Shown here in pieces: positions 28,601 to 37,116 of a stretch of 64,000 nucleotides of DNA. The stretch is from Paenibacillus arenilitoris (GTDB lineage Bacteria > Bacillota > Bacilli > Paenibacillales > Paenibacillaceae). The notes beneath the pieces are model-generated. The model searched no databases. It was given only the letters and a program-made list of their open reading frames with translations, and was not told where the DNA came from. The stretch spans positions 1 through 64,000 of the forward strand of contig NZ_JACXIY010000038.1 in assembly GCF_014705655.1 (NCBI RefSeq), in the 5' to 3' direction. Within the stretch, counting starts at the first letter, position 1. Each line of letters begins with the position of its first letter. A program made the position numbers and the translations under genes.

Positions 28601-31600
28601 GATCCGTCCAGGTACCGCCGGACAAGGCAACTCCAAACGGCAAGGCATTGAGGAAAAGTCCCAGCGTTCTTTCGCCGTCATGGCCTTCCGTTCGTCCGTT
28701 AAACGGCACGCCCGAAACGACCTCCGACTGTCCGCTAGCCATCTGCAGCACACGGAAATGGGCAGCGAGCAATATACTTTTTAACGGCACTTTCAGCTGA
28801 TTGGCAAGCTGTTTCACCGAATCGGATACAGCTAGCGGAATCTCGACTCCCCTTTCGCGGATTTGGTGTCGCTGCTCCGTCTTGGCTTTGTGCCAACGGG
28901 GAAGCTCATGGAACGGGGAGGAGGAGACTTGCTCTTTCCAAAACCGTTGATGCTCCTCGGACCGCAGCGCCTCTCCTTCCATCGCGACATAATCACGAAA
29001 TTCGGCTTGCGGCGCCTGCCCCTTATTTTCTTTGCGATTCATAAAGGCGACATAAAGTCGGAATACCTCGGCAAATAAAGATGCCACGCTCCATCCGTCT
29101 AATATCGCATGGTGTTCGATGCAGGTGAACTGGAAGGTCTCCTCCGAGCGGAGATGAATCACGATTTTAAACAACGGAGCCTTGGTCCAGTCGAAGGAAG
29201 CCGTTTCTTTGTTCTCCTTCCAGTCTGTGAGCCATTGTTCTTGCTGCGGTGACGACAGATGGCGCAAATCAACCACTTCGAAAGGCAGCTCCACCTCTTC
29301 ATGTACCAGCTGCAGGGGGCGGGTATATTGGGTTAAATCAAACGAAGTACGCAATACGGAATGATCGTTCATTAAGCCGGCAATCGCTTGCTCCCATGCT
29401 TGCAGATGAAAGGGAGCCTTCAGGAGGTATGAAGAAACATTGAGATAAGTCGTTGCATCCTGCCGATAACTGCTATGAAATAACATTCCCTCCTGGAGCT
29501 TGGTCAATGGATAGGCATCCCTAACACCCGCAGGCAAACGGGTACGGTCCTCCTCCGTGATCAGCTGGAACGGTGCAGTGACAGGCAGGCGATCTTCCAT
29601 CCGGTTTGAACTTTCAATGATAGGAGCTAATTCGCGAATAGTCTGGTAACGAAATAGATCCTGCACCGTCAGCGTATACCCCAGCTTTCGCACATCGCCC
29701 AAAATTCGAATGCTCAAAATGGAGTCGCCGCCCGCTTCGAAGAAATTATCTTCAACGCCAATCGGTTGAACCTGCAGCACCTGCTCCCAGATTGCAGCTA
29801 ATTTCTTCTCTAAATCCGTGCGGGGAGCGACATAACTTCTTGGAACAGCTGTAAAATCAGGCGCCGGCAAAGCGCGATAATCCACTTTTCCATTATGGTT
29901 GAGCGGAATGGCGCTTACTTCAACAAATGCCGCAGGGATCATATAATCAGGCAATTGCTCCTGTAAATAACGACGAAGATCATCCATCCGTTCGGATAAT
30001 CGGGCCTCTTCCCCTGCCACATAAGCGACAATCCGGTTTCCGACCTGCTCATCTTCCTTCACGGCTGCAGCCGCTTCGCGAATGCCCGGATATTGGCTAA
30101 GGACCGACTCGATTTCCCCCAGCTCGATACGGAAACCGCGGATTTTCACTTGATGATCCATTCGTCCATGGTATTCCAGCTCGCCGCTTGGCAAATAACG
30201 GGCCAAGTCGCCTGTCTTATAGAGCCGTTCTCCGGCTTCATTGATAATAAATCGTTCCGCCGTTAATTCGGGCCGCCGTAAGTACCCGGGAGCGACACCT
30301 GCTCCGCCGACATACATTTCGCCTACTACACCCTTAGGTACAGGCTGAAGATGCCGATCCAATACGTATACCTGCAAATCGGGAATCGGAATGCCAATGA
30401 CATTTCCTTGCCCTTCTTCAAGATCCGCCAAGGTAATCGGGCGATAGGTAACATGAACCGTCGTTTCCGTGATCCCGTACATATTGACCAGCTGCGGCGT
30501 TTGATCGCCATACCGCTCAAACCAAGGGCGCAAGCCTTGAAGATCGAGCGCTTCTCCGCCGAAGATGACATAGCGCAAGGAGGTTAACTTCCGGCCCGGG
30601 TCTGTTCTGGCCATCGCGATCAATTGCCGGAAAGCAGACGGCGTCTGATTCAACACGGTCACTTGTTCCTGTTGTAGCAGCTGATAAAAATCTTCCGGAG
30701 AACGGCTGATCCAGAACGGGACAATTACTAATTTTCCGCCATAGAGCAGAGCCCCCCAAATCTCCCACACTGAAAAATCAAAGGCATACGAATGATAAAG
30801 CGTCCATACATCGCGATCCGTAAATCGATACCAATCTTCCGTAGCGGCAAACAAACGCGTCACATTTCCGTGGTCGACCAATACGCCTTTGGGCTTGCCC
30901 GTTGTCCCGGAAGTATAAATGACATAAGCCAGTTGGCGTGCAGACACCGGCAGCTCCGGATTATTCTTGCTTTGCCGGCTGATCTTCTCCCAATCCGCAT
31001 CAAGATGAATCGGCGTCACGGTCAGCGACGGCCAGCTTCGGCTCACTTCGCTCTGAGTCAATAAGGCCTTAACCTGAGAATCCCCCAGGATGAATTGTAA
31101 CCGGTCGGACGGAATCTTCGGATCCAGCGGAACGTAAGCCCCTCCTGCTTTCAAGACGCCGACAATCGCAACAATCAGATCCAAAGAACGTTCCATGCAA
31201 ATCCCGACAAGCGAATTTGCACGAACCCCTCGTTGCACCAGCTCATGAGCCAATTGATTGGCTCTTTCATTCAGTTCCTGGTAGGTATAGGCTTTCTCCT
31301 CAAAGACAACGGCAATTGCATGAGGCGTACGGGCAGCCCGTTTCTCGAATAATTGGTGAATCGCATGTTCCGTATCAAAATAACGTTTATTTTGCTTCAT
31401 TCGGGCGGCTTCTTGCGCCGCTTCCTCCAATGTGACCATCTGTAATCGGGTCAGCCATTGATCCGGGGCTTCCGTTCCATGCCGAAGCAATCGTTCGAAA
31501 TGACCGGCCATGCGCCGAATCGTCTCTTCCCGATAGAGAGCGGTATTATATTCGAAGGAGCATGTTAATCCGTTCGTCTCTTCCGCAATAGTCAAAGTCA

Positions 31601-32771
31601 AATCAAACTTTGCCGTCCGGTTATGAAGCAACACCGGGGTGCAGGTAACGCCTGGCAGCTCCCATGCCGCAACCGGCATATTTTGCAACACAAACATCAC
31701 TTGAAAGAGCGGCGAATGGGCGGCGCTCCGCTCAATCTGCAATTCATCGACCACTTTGTCGAACGGAACTTCCTGATGATCGTAGGCGTCTAACGTGACA
31801 TGACGAATGTGCTCGACCAATTGCCTAAATGACCAGCCTTCTCCAATTTGACTCCGCAGCGCTAACGTATTCGCGACAAAACCGATCAAATCTTCCATTC
31901 CGGCTTGATTTCGGCCCGCGACCGGGGTCCCCACGACCAGATCGTCCTGTCCCGTATAACGATAGAGCAGCGTTTGATACGCCGCGAATAAAGTCATAAA
32001 TAACGTAACGCCTTCCTCTCTGCTGAAGGCTGCCGCGGCCTCTGTCCGTTCCGGGCCGATAGAGAAGGAATATGAAGCTCCTTGATAGGCTTGCACGGGC
32101 GGGCGGGGTCGATCTGCCCGCAATGGCAAGGCTGCCGGACTGCCTTGCAATTGCCGCTTCCAGTAAGCGAGCTGGTCCGCCCATTCGCCCGATTCGTATC
32201 TTTCTCTCTGCCACTCCGTAAAATCTGCATATTGAAGCGATGGTTCAGCTAAGCCGATCGGCTGGTCTTCAACGAAATGGCGATAAAAGGCCAGCCATTC
32301 TTTAATAAAAACAGCCATCGACCAGCCGTCTGTAATGCTATGGTGCATGGTAACGACCAGATAATGCTCATCCTGCGATACTTCCAGAAGGTGTGCTCGA
32401 AGCAAGGGACCGTCTTGCAAATCGAACAATCGGCTGGCTTCCGCCATCGCCCAAGCTTGAATCCAGCTTTCCTGATCCATGCCGGTTGAACGATCGAGGC
32501 GGGAGACAGGGAGCGATATCGATCGTTCGAGAGCAATGACTTGAACCAGTCGATCCTGCTCCATACGGAATGAAGTTCTAAGCGATTCATGCCGGTCAAC
32601 AACGGCTTGCAAGCTTTTTTCCAAAGCGTCTCGATCTAAGACACCCTGCATACGGATCAGATAAGGCAGATTGTATAAGGGGCTATCGGGAGCCATTTCA
32701 CGGAAAAACCATTGGCTCTGCTGAGCATCCGATGCCGGAAATACATAGTATGGTTGATGTTGTTCGTTCAT
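22692..32771 (-). CDS. Three-module NRPS: C-A(Thr)-T-C-A(Hpg-like)-T-C-A(Asp)-T-half C
   Basis: A 3359-residue synthetase. Key positions: C1 MHHSITDGWS ~147; A1 ~460-960; T1 GGDSI ~1010; C2 EHHAILDGWS ~1224; A2 ~1530-2020; T2 GGHSL ~2074; C3 MHHIISDEAS ~2259; A3 ~2590-3070; T3 GGNSM ~3115. A truncated condensation-like segment (3165-3359) contains only the C-terminal lobe and no HHxxxDG. Codes read by eye: A1 D-F-W-N-I-G-M-V-H (Thr), A2 D-I-L-H-L-G-S-F-S (like the Hpg code DIFHLG...), A3 D-L-T-K-V-G-H-V-G (Asp). No epimerase or thioesterase domain is present. The start at 32771 has AAGGATAAGGAG upstream and follows the previous NRPS by 14 bp. It should receive Ala from the upstream NRPS and pass the peptide to the KS protein. 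Confidence 0.93.
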   Translation of the reverse strand: MNEQHQPYYVFPASDAQQSQWFFREMAPDSPLYNLPYLIRMQGVLDRDALEKSLQAVVDRHESLRTSFRMEQDRLVQVIALERSISLPVSRLDRSTGMDQESWIQAWAMAEASRLFDLQDGPLLRAHLLEVSQDEHYLVVTMHHSITDGWSMAVFIKEWLAFYRHFVEDQPIGLAEPSLQYADFTEWQRERYESGEWADQLAYWKRQLQGSPAALPLRADRPRPPVQAYQGASYSFSIGPERTEAAAAFSREEGVTLFMTLFAAYQTLLYRYTGQDDLVVGTPVAGRNQAGMEDLIGFVANTLALRSQIGEGWSFRQLVEHIRHVTLDAYDHQEVPFDKVVDELQIERSAAHSPLFQVMFVLQNMPVAAWELPGVTCTPVLLHNRTAKFDLTLTIAEETNGLTCSFEYNTALYREETIRRMAGHFERLLRHGTEAPDQWLTRLQMVTLEEAAQEAARMKQNKRYFDTEHAIHQLFEKRAARTPHAIAVVFEEKAYTYQELNERANQLAHELVQRGVRANSLVGICMERSLDLIVAIVGVLKAGGAYVPLDPKIPSDRLQFILGDSQVKALLTQSEVSRSWPSLTVTPIHLDADWEKISRQSKNNPELPVSARQLAYVIYTSGTTGKPKGVLVDHGNVTRLFAATEDWYRFTDRDVWTLYHSYAFDFSVWEIWGALLYGGKLVIVPFWISRSPEDFYQLLQQEQVTVLNQTPSAFRQLIAMARTDPGRKLTSLRYVIFGGEALDLQGLRPWFERYGDQTPQLVNMYGITETTVHVTYRPITLADLEEGQGNVIGIPIPDLQVYVLDRHLQPVPKGVVGEMYVGGAGVAPGYLRRPELTAERFIINEAGERLYKTGDLARYLPSGELEYHGRMDHQVKIRGFRIELGEIESVLSQYPGIREAAAAVKEDEQVGNRIVAYVAGEEARLSERMDDLRRYLQEQLPDYMIPAAFVEVSAIPLNHNGKVDYRALPAPDFTAVPRSYVAPRTDLEKKLAAIWEQVLQVQPIGVEDNFFEAGGDSILSIRILGDVRKLGYTLTVQDLFRYQTIRELAPIIESSNRMEDRLPVTAPFQLITEEDRTRLPAGVRDAYPLTKLQEGMLFHSSYRQDATTYLNVSSYLLKAPFHLQAWEQAIAGLMNDHSVLRTSFDLTQYTRPLQLVHEEVELPFEVVDLRHLSSPQQEQWLTDWKENKETASFDWTKAPLFKIVIHLRSEETFQFTCIEHHAILDGWSVASLFAEVFRLYVAFMNRKENKGQAPQAEFRDYVAMEGEALRSEEHQRFWKEQVSSSPFHELPRWHKAKTEQRHQIRERGVEIPLAVSDSVKQLANQLKVPLKSILLAAHFRVLQMASGQSEVVSGVPFNGRTEGHDGERTLGLFLNALPFGVALSGGTWTDLIHQVFEQEQSYLPYRRYPLAQIQQDSGGSPLYEVIFNFTHFHILDSLQDLDDFHVLAFSERTYNNFAMSAEFRLDRSDHLQLLIQWDHTQFCEEQMALISGYYRKALESMIQDPMARYEEQDLMTEAERNRIVTIFNPPESEEESAVLRSKTIHRWFEEQAAKTPDQSAVVYEGMQLTYRELNEEANRLAHRLRAKGVVRESIVGIMVERSIEMAVGTLAILKAGGTYLPIDPEYPAERIEYVLEDSRASLLLTKPEWIGRFHYAGEVIDLCHPSDEANYPHNLPDVNDPSDLAYIIYTSGSTGKPKGVMVEHRNVLRLVIQQDFIDFMPGYRLLMTGNFAFDISTLEIWGPLLNGLTLHLLSKEKLLDPEQIERELADNQIDIVHLVSPLFSQLSQGNPKMFSTVRTLLVGGDVVSASHVNVVRKHCPKLKVIHSYGPTENTTFSTTYQVNRDFDSSLPIGKPLRHSTAYVVDPKTEWLRPVGVPGELWVGGEGVARGYFNQPEMTKEKFIESPFQAGEKLYKTGDQARWLPDGTLEFLGRIDQQVKIRGYRVELSEIEYSLLQLENVKEAVVIARGEQHDKYLCAYVIGSEPLSVSDLREHAAESLPAFMIPSYFVQLEQIPLTAHGKVDRKQLPAPQAGGYLEQEWIAPRNEWETKLASVWQEVLGLERISVRASFFALGGHSLKATILVSKLRKELQVEIEIKHIFTHQTVERLAQFVMQAEVRQYENIPVVEPQEYYPASSAQRRMFTLDKIVDNKRLYNIPIAVRIRGNVDRGRFQESWQTLVDRHESLRTGFELVHGDVVQKVHPTVPFTVDFMPVSSETEEAWIQQLVNQSFDLKQAPLFQATVLERTATDFILVLNMHHIISDEASIGVILRELIVIYEGRPLPEPKIQYKDYASWHNQLLQSEAMKQQESYWMNQFIDEVPVLQLPTDFGRPAVQPFDGASVSFVADSSVMTGLRKLTQYTGTTSYMVLLAAFNVLLAKYSRQEDVIVGTPIAGRTHADAENVVGMLVNTLAIRTNPRSDKTFLQYAGEVKSQALEAYRHQDYPFDYLVDRLKVKRDLSRNPLFDVLFSMEYPAIPQSGTDEIRFEPYEAPYPFAKFDLSLYAQEIDEQLRFTFQYSTRLFTKETMEQMAEHYRRILQSILARPEKSLASIQMITDREKQQILFGLNETEAAAPADRTIHQLFEEQVRQTPNRIAVVHREVSLTYLQVNERANQLAWLLRHEGVTANTIVGLMVERSVEAVVGILGILKAGGAYVPVDPELPAERVRYLLENSGAPMLITQSSLPDPADYKGKRIDIHDPTLAKQQVTNPESVNQPDDLMYVIYTSGSTGNPKGVMIEHRSMVNYVAWFTETAKLTADDRTILLSSYAFDLGYTSLYSSLLNGCAIHIADKDLVRIPEALLAYLGDHRIRFIKGTPSLFRMMLHASFEHWRKACETLRLVVLGGESMNAEEMRGFLQSYPHVQVMNHYGPTEACVGAIAGFVDPEQLADRVGIPVGRPINNTKIYILDSEFQAVPAGVPGELFISGAGLARGYLHRPELTEERFVANPFVDGERIYRTGDIVRLLPDRRVEFLGRADHQVKIRGYRVELEEVESHLLLHPSIRQAAVICKDSQSLVAYIVTEEELTLAALRDYLAEKVPDYMIPAQFAVLDRIPLTPNGKVDRRALPEVAGIALEAPPTPPFDQIEQDLVQIWEQVLGIKGVGTHHNFFDIGGNSMSLIRMHSLIEPVYAGVTVIHLFAYPSISKLAAYIRQTASQDQTSNIEAIPYPEDYFAADQGLKGTLNFTIEGEWFASIRDAAESMRLNQSVVMLALFLYLQAELTEREQITIPAITGWDGRIHLVTIDLRKMEKLLDLFRIVQDQVEEAASPKDPSMDPAFMKIAKDEHALIPGFMSSSASASEMRFAEMCDLLLVLHEHPTHLYAECMYNARLNKAKIIEMMQQYMQIVQSLAEQLEPSKG

Positions 32772-32785
32772 TTTTTTGCTGCTCC

Positions 32786-35185
32786 TTATCCTTGAAGATG
32801 ACGTGCCACCCGGTCTCGGGGAACGATGACATTGGAAGCCGTTCTTATCCCTTGCTTCCGCGCTTCCGTTATGACTTGCGCCTGCTCGGCAATCGTTGAG
32901 GCTTCGAACACCATTCGCTGAGTCAAATCGATTTGAAATTCCGAACGCATCCTTACAAGGATCTGTGCCGCCAATATCGATTGACCGCCTACGGCTAAGA
33001 ACGGATCCTCTATCCCCAACGATTCCAGCTGTAGAACGTCGCGCCAAATCGCAGCCAATTTCTCTTCCGTTTCATTTCGTGGAGCAACCTGGGATGCTTG
33101 AATCATCTCCAGCTGAGGCAGAGCCCCGCGATCGATTTTTCCATTAGCCGTTAATGGGATTTGTTCCAGCGGTACGAAATAAGACGGAATCATATAGTCG
33201 GGTAATTTTTGCTGCAAATAAATCTTTAACTCTCTTTTCAATTGGGAATATTCCGTCTTGGTCGTAAAATAGGCGACTAATCGTAAATCATCAGCCGAGT
33301 TGAATGCCTTGGCAACGACCACCGCTTCCTGCACATCGGGATGTTTCATGCAAGTCGATTCAATATCTCCTAACTCAATCCGAAATCCCCGTATTTTGAT
33401 TTGGTGATCCATTCGGCCCAAGTACTCCAGGTTGCCGTCCGCCGCATACCGGACCAGGTCGCCTGTGCGATATAATCGTTCATTCGATTGGTTGCGCCAT
33501 ACCTTCGAAATAAATTTTTGTTTCGTAAGCTCCTCCTGATTCCAATACCCCCGCGCTAACCCCGCTCCGCCCAAATACAGCTCTCCCGGCACTCCGACCG
33601 GAACGGGCAGCAAGTGTTTATCCAGTACATAAGCTTGCGTATTGGGTATCGGACGACCGATAAAAACGGGCAGCTCCGGCCCTCGATCGACATAGCTGAA
33701 AGTCGAATAGGTGGTATCTTCTGAAGGTCCGTATAGATTGATGACCTTCTCCACCGTTTCTATTTCATAGATTTGTTCGACAAGCGCGCGCTTTAACGGT
33801 TCGCCGGCCAAATTCACCGTCCGCACGGAGGCAGGGATTGCCTTCATCCTTACCAATTCCCGGATCGCCGACGGCACGGTATTGATTAAGGTGACCTCGC
33901 CGGCTGCCGGCAGATGAGGGAGCTGTAAAGCATTTTCGGCCAAAATCAAGGTTCCGCCCATACTCCAGGTGACAAACATTTCAAACACGGACAGATCAAA
34001 ATTAATCGAAGTAGAGCCTAATACACCGGCCATCTCCTCCGGCGTATAGACTTCCTGAGCCCATTGCATTAAAGCAATGACGCTGCTATGCTCGACGGCA
34101 ACGCCTTTCGGTATCCCGGTAGAGCCGGAAGTATAAATGACATACGCCAGATGATCCCCTTGAATCGGCGCCGGAATACGGGGAGGATGGCTTCCCGCCT
34201 CCCTAATGGCATCCCGATCCCGGTCCATGCACACCACTTCTATATCTCGCCCGGCGAAAGCTTCCGCCAAGGACTCTTGGGTTACTAATAGAGGAGCTTT
34301 CGCATCCTCCAGGATATAGGAGAGCCGCTCCGACGCATACGCGGGGTCCATCGGGACATAAGCTCCTCCAGCTTTCAAAATCCCCAGGATGGCGGCCGCC
34401 ATGTCTATCGACCGTTCCATATGCACGCCAATCAAGGTCTCGGGACCAATCCCTTTTTGCAATAAATAATGGGCTACCCGGTTCGCGCGTTGATCCAGTT
34501 CAGCATAAGTGAGCCTGTCTGTGTCATGGACGATAGCCGCCGCATCGGGAGTCCGCCTGACCTGTGCTTCGAACCAATGCGGAATACATGGATTCTCCGC
34601 CGGCTTCGTTCCGGCGCTGTTCCATTCAAGCAGCAGCTGCGCCGCTTCTTGCCCGGTAAGCAGCGGAATTCGGTCCATTGGGACTTCCGGTTGATTCATA
34701 TAACCCGCGAGTAACTGCAGCAAATGTCCTGACATACGCCTAATCGCGGCTTCTTCGAAATCATGTTCAGGATAGAGCAGCGACGCTGTCCATTTTGTCC
34801 CTTCTCGCGCAATTTCCAGCGTAACTGTACTTTTTCCCTGCAGACCGCCAAGAGAAGGAAGAGCCGAACAGGTAAATACAGAAGTCGTTTCATCCCGATC
34901 GAATAAAACGGTTTGCAGCATCGCGTGAACCGCTTTTACTTGGCCGCGAAAACCATTTATCTCCGAAAAATCGACAGCTAACGGAACCGCCTTGTCCTGC
35001 TCTCCTTCCCTCCCGATGCCGACAACGATCTGTTCCAGTCCCGTATAGCGATAAAATAAACCGGCCCAGGCTGTCAGCAAAGGAGCTTGAAGCTCTATTC
35101 GTTCTGTATGGCTAAACGAAATAAGCTTTTCAACAAGCTCACTTGAAAAACGAAAGGTAACGCATCGGCATTTCGTCGTTAACAT
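32786..35185 (-). CDS. Single-module NRPS: half C-A(Ala)-T (starter)
   Basis: A 799-residue synthetase. The first ~200 residues are the C-terminal lobe of a condensation domain without HHxxxDG, so it cannot condense on its own. The adenylation domain (~215-700) has the intact core YTSGSTGIPKG. Its code reads D-L-F-N-N-A-L-T-Y, the classic alanine code. A carrier domain follows (FLAVGGQSILAA). The start at 35185 has GGAGG six bases upstream and overlaps the thioesterase stop by seven bases. As the only module without a functional upstream condensation domain, it most likely starts the chain with Ala. Confidence 0.92.
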   Translation of the reverse strand: MLTTKCRCVTFRFSSELVEKLISFSHTERIELQAPLLTAWAGLFYRYTGLEQIVVGIGREGEQDKAVPLAVDFSEINGFRGQVKAVHAMLQTVLFDRDETTSVFTCSALPSLGGLQGKSTVTLEIAREGTKWTASLLYPEHDFEEAAIRRMSGHLLQLLAGYMNQPEVPMDRIPLLTGQEAAQLLLEWNSAGTKPAENPCIPHWFEAQVRRTPDAAAIVHDTDRLTYAELDQRANRVAHYLLQKGIGPETLIGVHMERSIDMAAAILGILKAGGAYVPMDPAYASERLSYILEDAKAPLLVTQESLAEAFAGRDIEVVCMDRDRDAIREAGSHPPRIPAPIQGDHLAYVIYTSGSTGIPKGVAVEHSSVIALMQWAQEVYTPEEMAGVLGSTSINFDLSVFEMFVTWSMGGTLILAENALQLPHLPAAGEVTLINTVPSAIRELVRMKAIPASVRTVNLAGEPLKRALVEQIYEIETVEKVINLYGPSEDTTYSTFSYVDRGPELPVFIGRPIPNTQAYVLDKHLLPVPVGVPGELYLGGAGLARGYWNQEELTKQKFISKVWRNQSNERLYRTGDLVRYAADGNLEYLGRMDHQIKIRGFRIELGDIESTCMKHPDVQEAVVVAKAFNSADDLRLVAYFTTKTEYSQLKRELKIYLQQKLPDYMIPSYFVPLEQIPLTANGKIDRGALPQLEMIQASQVAPRNETEEKLAAIWRDVLQLESLGIEDPFLAVGGQSILAAQILVRMRSEFQIDLTQRMVFEASTIAEQAQVITEARKQGIRTASNVIVPRDRVARHLQG

Positions 35186-35907
35186 AATTCCCTCCTCATC
35201 TGCCTCACGCATTCAAGCGCTCTTTGATTGACGAGATCCACGACTTCTTGGTCATGGTCGAGTAGATAAAAGTGACCCCCTTCAAAGAACCGATACTCGA
35301 TTTGTTCGGTTGTATAGTTCCTCCACTCTTCCAGATTAGTAATCAAATGATCCCGTTTTCCATTGAAAATGGAGAGGTTACAGGGTAATGGGGCAATCTC
35401 CTCCTCCGCCCGATAGGTTTCTACCGCTTTCATATCGGCCCGGATAATCGGAAGAAACATACGGATAAAATCCGGATCATCCAGCAGCTCCTTGGGAGTT
35501 CCTCCGAATTGGAAAATCTCTTTCTTCAGCTCCTCGTCCGGTAATTGATGCCGTATTTTGTTCGCCGGCTGATGCGGAACGGATCTCCCCGAGAAAAAAA
35601 CATGCAAGGGGCCTTGATTTCCACTCTGCATGAGCTTTCTTGAAAGCTCATAGGCAATCAAGCTCCCCATACTATGACCAAAGAGCATATAAGGCTTCTG
35701 CCCGATGTCAGGCTGAATCATGGAACATACATCTTCTACGATATCCGCTATATTCGTTAATAACGGCTGAGGAAGCCGCCTCCCTCGCCCCGACAACTCA
35801 ATGGGTACGAGCTCGATCGCTTGATCCGCATACTTCAACCAGCTGTAATAAATTTGTGCCGTTCCCCCGGCGGGAGGAAAGCAATACAGTCTTATTTTCC
35901 GTTCCAT
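35179..35907 (-). CDS. Type II thioesterase (GrsT/SrfD-like)
   Basis: A ~242-residue alpha/beta hydrolase that hydrolyses misprimed acyl or aminoacyl groups from carrier domains. The nucleophile elbow is GHSMGS, and the catalytic His is in FEGGHFYLLD near the C-terminus; the preceding acidic residue lies in the NGKRDHLI segment. The start at 35907 is better spaced from AGGAAG than the ATG at 35913, which directly abuts the stop of the aminotransferase gene. Typical editing enzyme of NRPS operons. Confidence 0.92.
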   Translation of the reverse strand: MERKIRLYCFPPAGGTAQIYYSWLKYADQAIELVPIELSGRGRRLPQPLLTNIADIVEDVCSMIQPDIGQKPYMLFGHSMGSLIAYELSRKLMQSGNQGPLHVFFSGRSVPHQPANKIRHQLPDEELKKEIFQFGGTPKELLDDPDFIRMFLPIIRADMKAVETYRAEEEIAPLPCNLSIFNGKRDHLITNLEEWRNYTTEQIEYRFFEGGHFYLLDHDQEVVDLVNQRALECVRQMRRELC

Positions 35908-35913
35908 GCTCAT

Positions 35914-37098
35914 TCACTTCCTATGTCTATTCACCAATCGGGACAACCTCGTTATCCCCTCTTCGATCTTGTCATGGTTGTTAAATGAAAAATTCAACCG
36001 GACCGACGAAGCAGCCATTTGGCTTTCATTGACGGCGAAAATATTGCCCGGGAAAAAGGTGACCTTCTCCGTCGCGATCGATTCTCTGAACAGCTCCATC
36101 GTGTCGACCGATTCGGGAAAACGAACCCAAATAAACAGCCCGCTCGAAGGGGTTGTCCACGATGCATAGTCCCCCATTTGCGTATATAAATGATCGATCA
36201 TACTATTTCTCCGTGAACGGTATTCCTGACGCAAATGCTGAAGATGCTCGGTAAACTCGTCTTTTTGAAGGAAGTTGGCGGTAATCTGCTGCGTTAGCGT
36301 TCTCGTATTAATATCAGCCGCTTCCTTCACGATAGACAGCTTCTCGACGATCTCCCCGCCCGCAACGATCCAGCCCAATCGCAAGCCGGGCGCAAGAATT
36401 TTGGAAAATGATCCGACATAATAGACCCAATCGGGTTGAAACGACTTGACCGCCGGAATCTCGCTATCTTCATAGGCTAAGAAGCCATAGGGGTCGTCCT
36501 CGATAATCGGCACTTCATAATCCGCCGCCAGTTGAGCCAGCCTTTGCCGCTTTTCTCTGCTCAATGTATAACTAAGCGGATTGTGACCGCTCGGGATCAC
36601 ATACATACAAGCCGGACGCTCCCCAGTCTGCAATACCTTCTCCGCCTGTTCCACATCAATCCCCATGACCGGATCGGTCGGTACAGTCAAAATCCGCGGT
36701 TGATAAGGCTCCACTGCTTGCAGAAATCCCGTATAGGTCACTTCTTCGGTCAATATCGTCTTGCCGGGATCCAGCAATAGCCGTGCCAATAAACTGATAC
36801 CTTGCTGCGCCCCTGCAGTGAGAAAAATTTGCGAAGTGCTGCACGTAACGCCGCGCTCACTCATCAACAGCTGAATTTGCCGCTTCAGCCGTTCCGTCGG
36901 AGGACCGTACTGCAGAGGATCCGATTGCCGGAGCAGCACTTCCCCCGCCGAAATTGCCAGTTGCTCCGCCGGAAAACACTCCGTACTCGGCAAGCCCAAG
37001 CCAAACGAGATATACTCCGGACCGCTTGTTAACTCAAGCATATCCTGTAACGCGGAACGCTTCGTCCGCTGCGTCCAAGCCGCTAACCGCTGAGCCAT
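35914..37098 (-). CDS. hpgT: PLP aminotransferase, probable hydroxyphenylglycine transaminase
   Basis: A 394-residue fold-type I aminotransferase. The PLP lysine is in GSFSKILAPGLRLGW; supporting motifs are PSGHNPLSYTLS and IIEDDPYG. It has no N-terminal GntR domain, so it is an enzyme and not a MocR regulator. In Hpg biosynthesis HpgT converts 4-hydroxyphenylglyoxylate to 4-hydroxyphenylglycine, often using tyrosine as donor, which regenerates 4-hydroxyphenylpyruvate for the dioxygenase. Its place directly after the dioxygenase gene (18-bp gap) and the Hpg-like adenylation code in the same operon support this role. Sequence alone would also allow another aromatic aminotransferase. Confidence 0.78.
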   Translation of the reverse strand: MAQRLAAWTQRTKRSALQDMLELTSGPEYISFGLGLPSTECFPAEQLAISAGEVLLRQSDPLQYGPPTERLKRQIQLLMSERGVTCSTSQIFLTAGAQQGISLLARLLLDPGKTILTEEVTYTGFLQAVEPYQPRILTVPTDPVMGIDVEQAEKVLQTGERPACMYVIPSGHNPLSYTLSREKRQRLAQLAADYEVPIIEDDPYGFLAYEDSEIPAVKSFQPDWVYYVGSFSKILAPGLRLGWIVAGGEIVEKLSIVKEAADINTRTLTQQITANFLQKDEFTEHLQHLRQEYRSRRNSMIDHLYTQMGDYASWTTPSSGLFIWVRFPESVDTMELFRESIATEKVTFFPGNIFAVNESQMAASSVRLNFSFNNHDKIEEGITRLSRLVNRHRK

Positions 37099-37116
37099 AC
37101 GAATCTCTCCCTGCCT

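Noticed and set aside
35914-37098. MocR-type regulator
   Set aside because: It has an aminotransferase domain but no N-terminal GntR winged helix, and its length (394) fits an enzyme.
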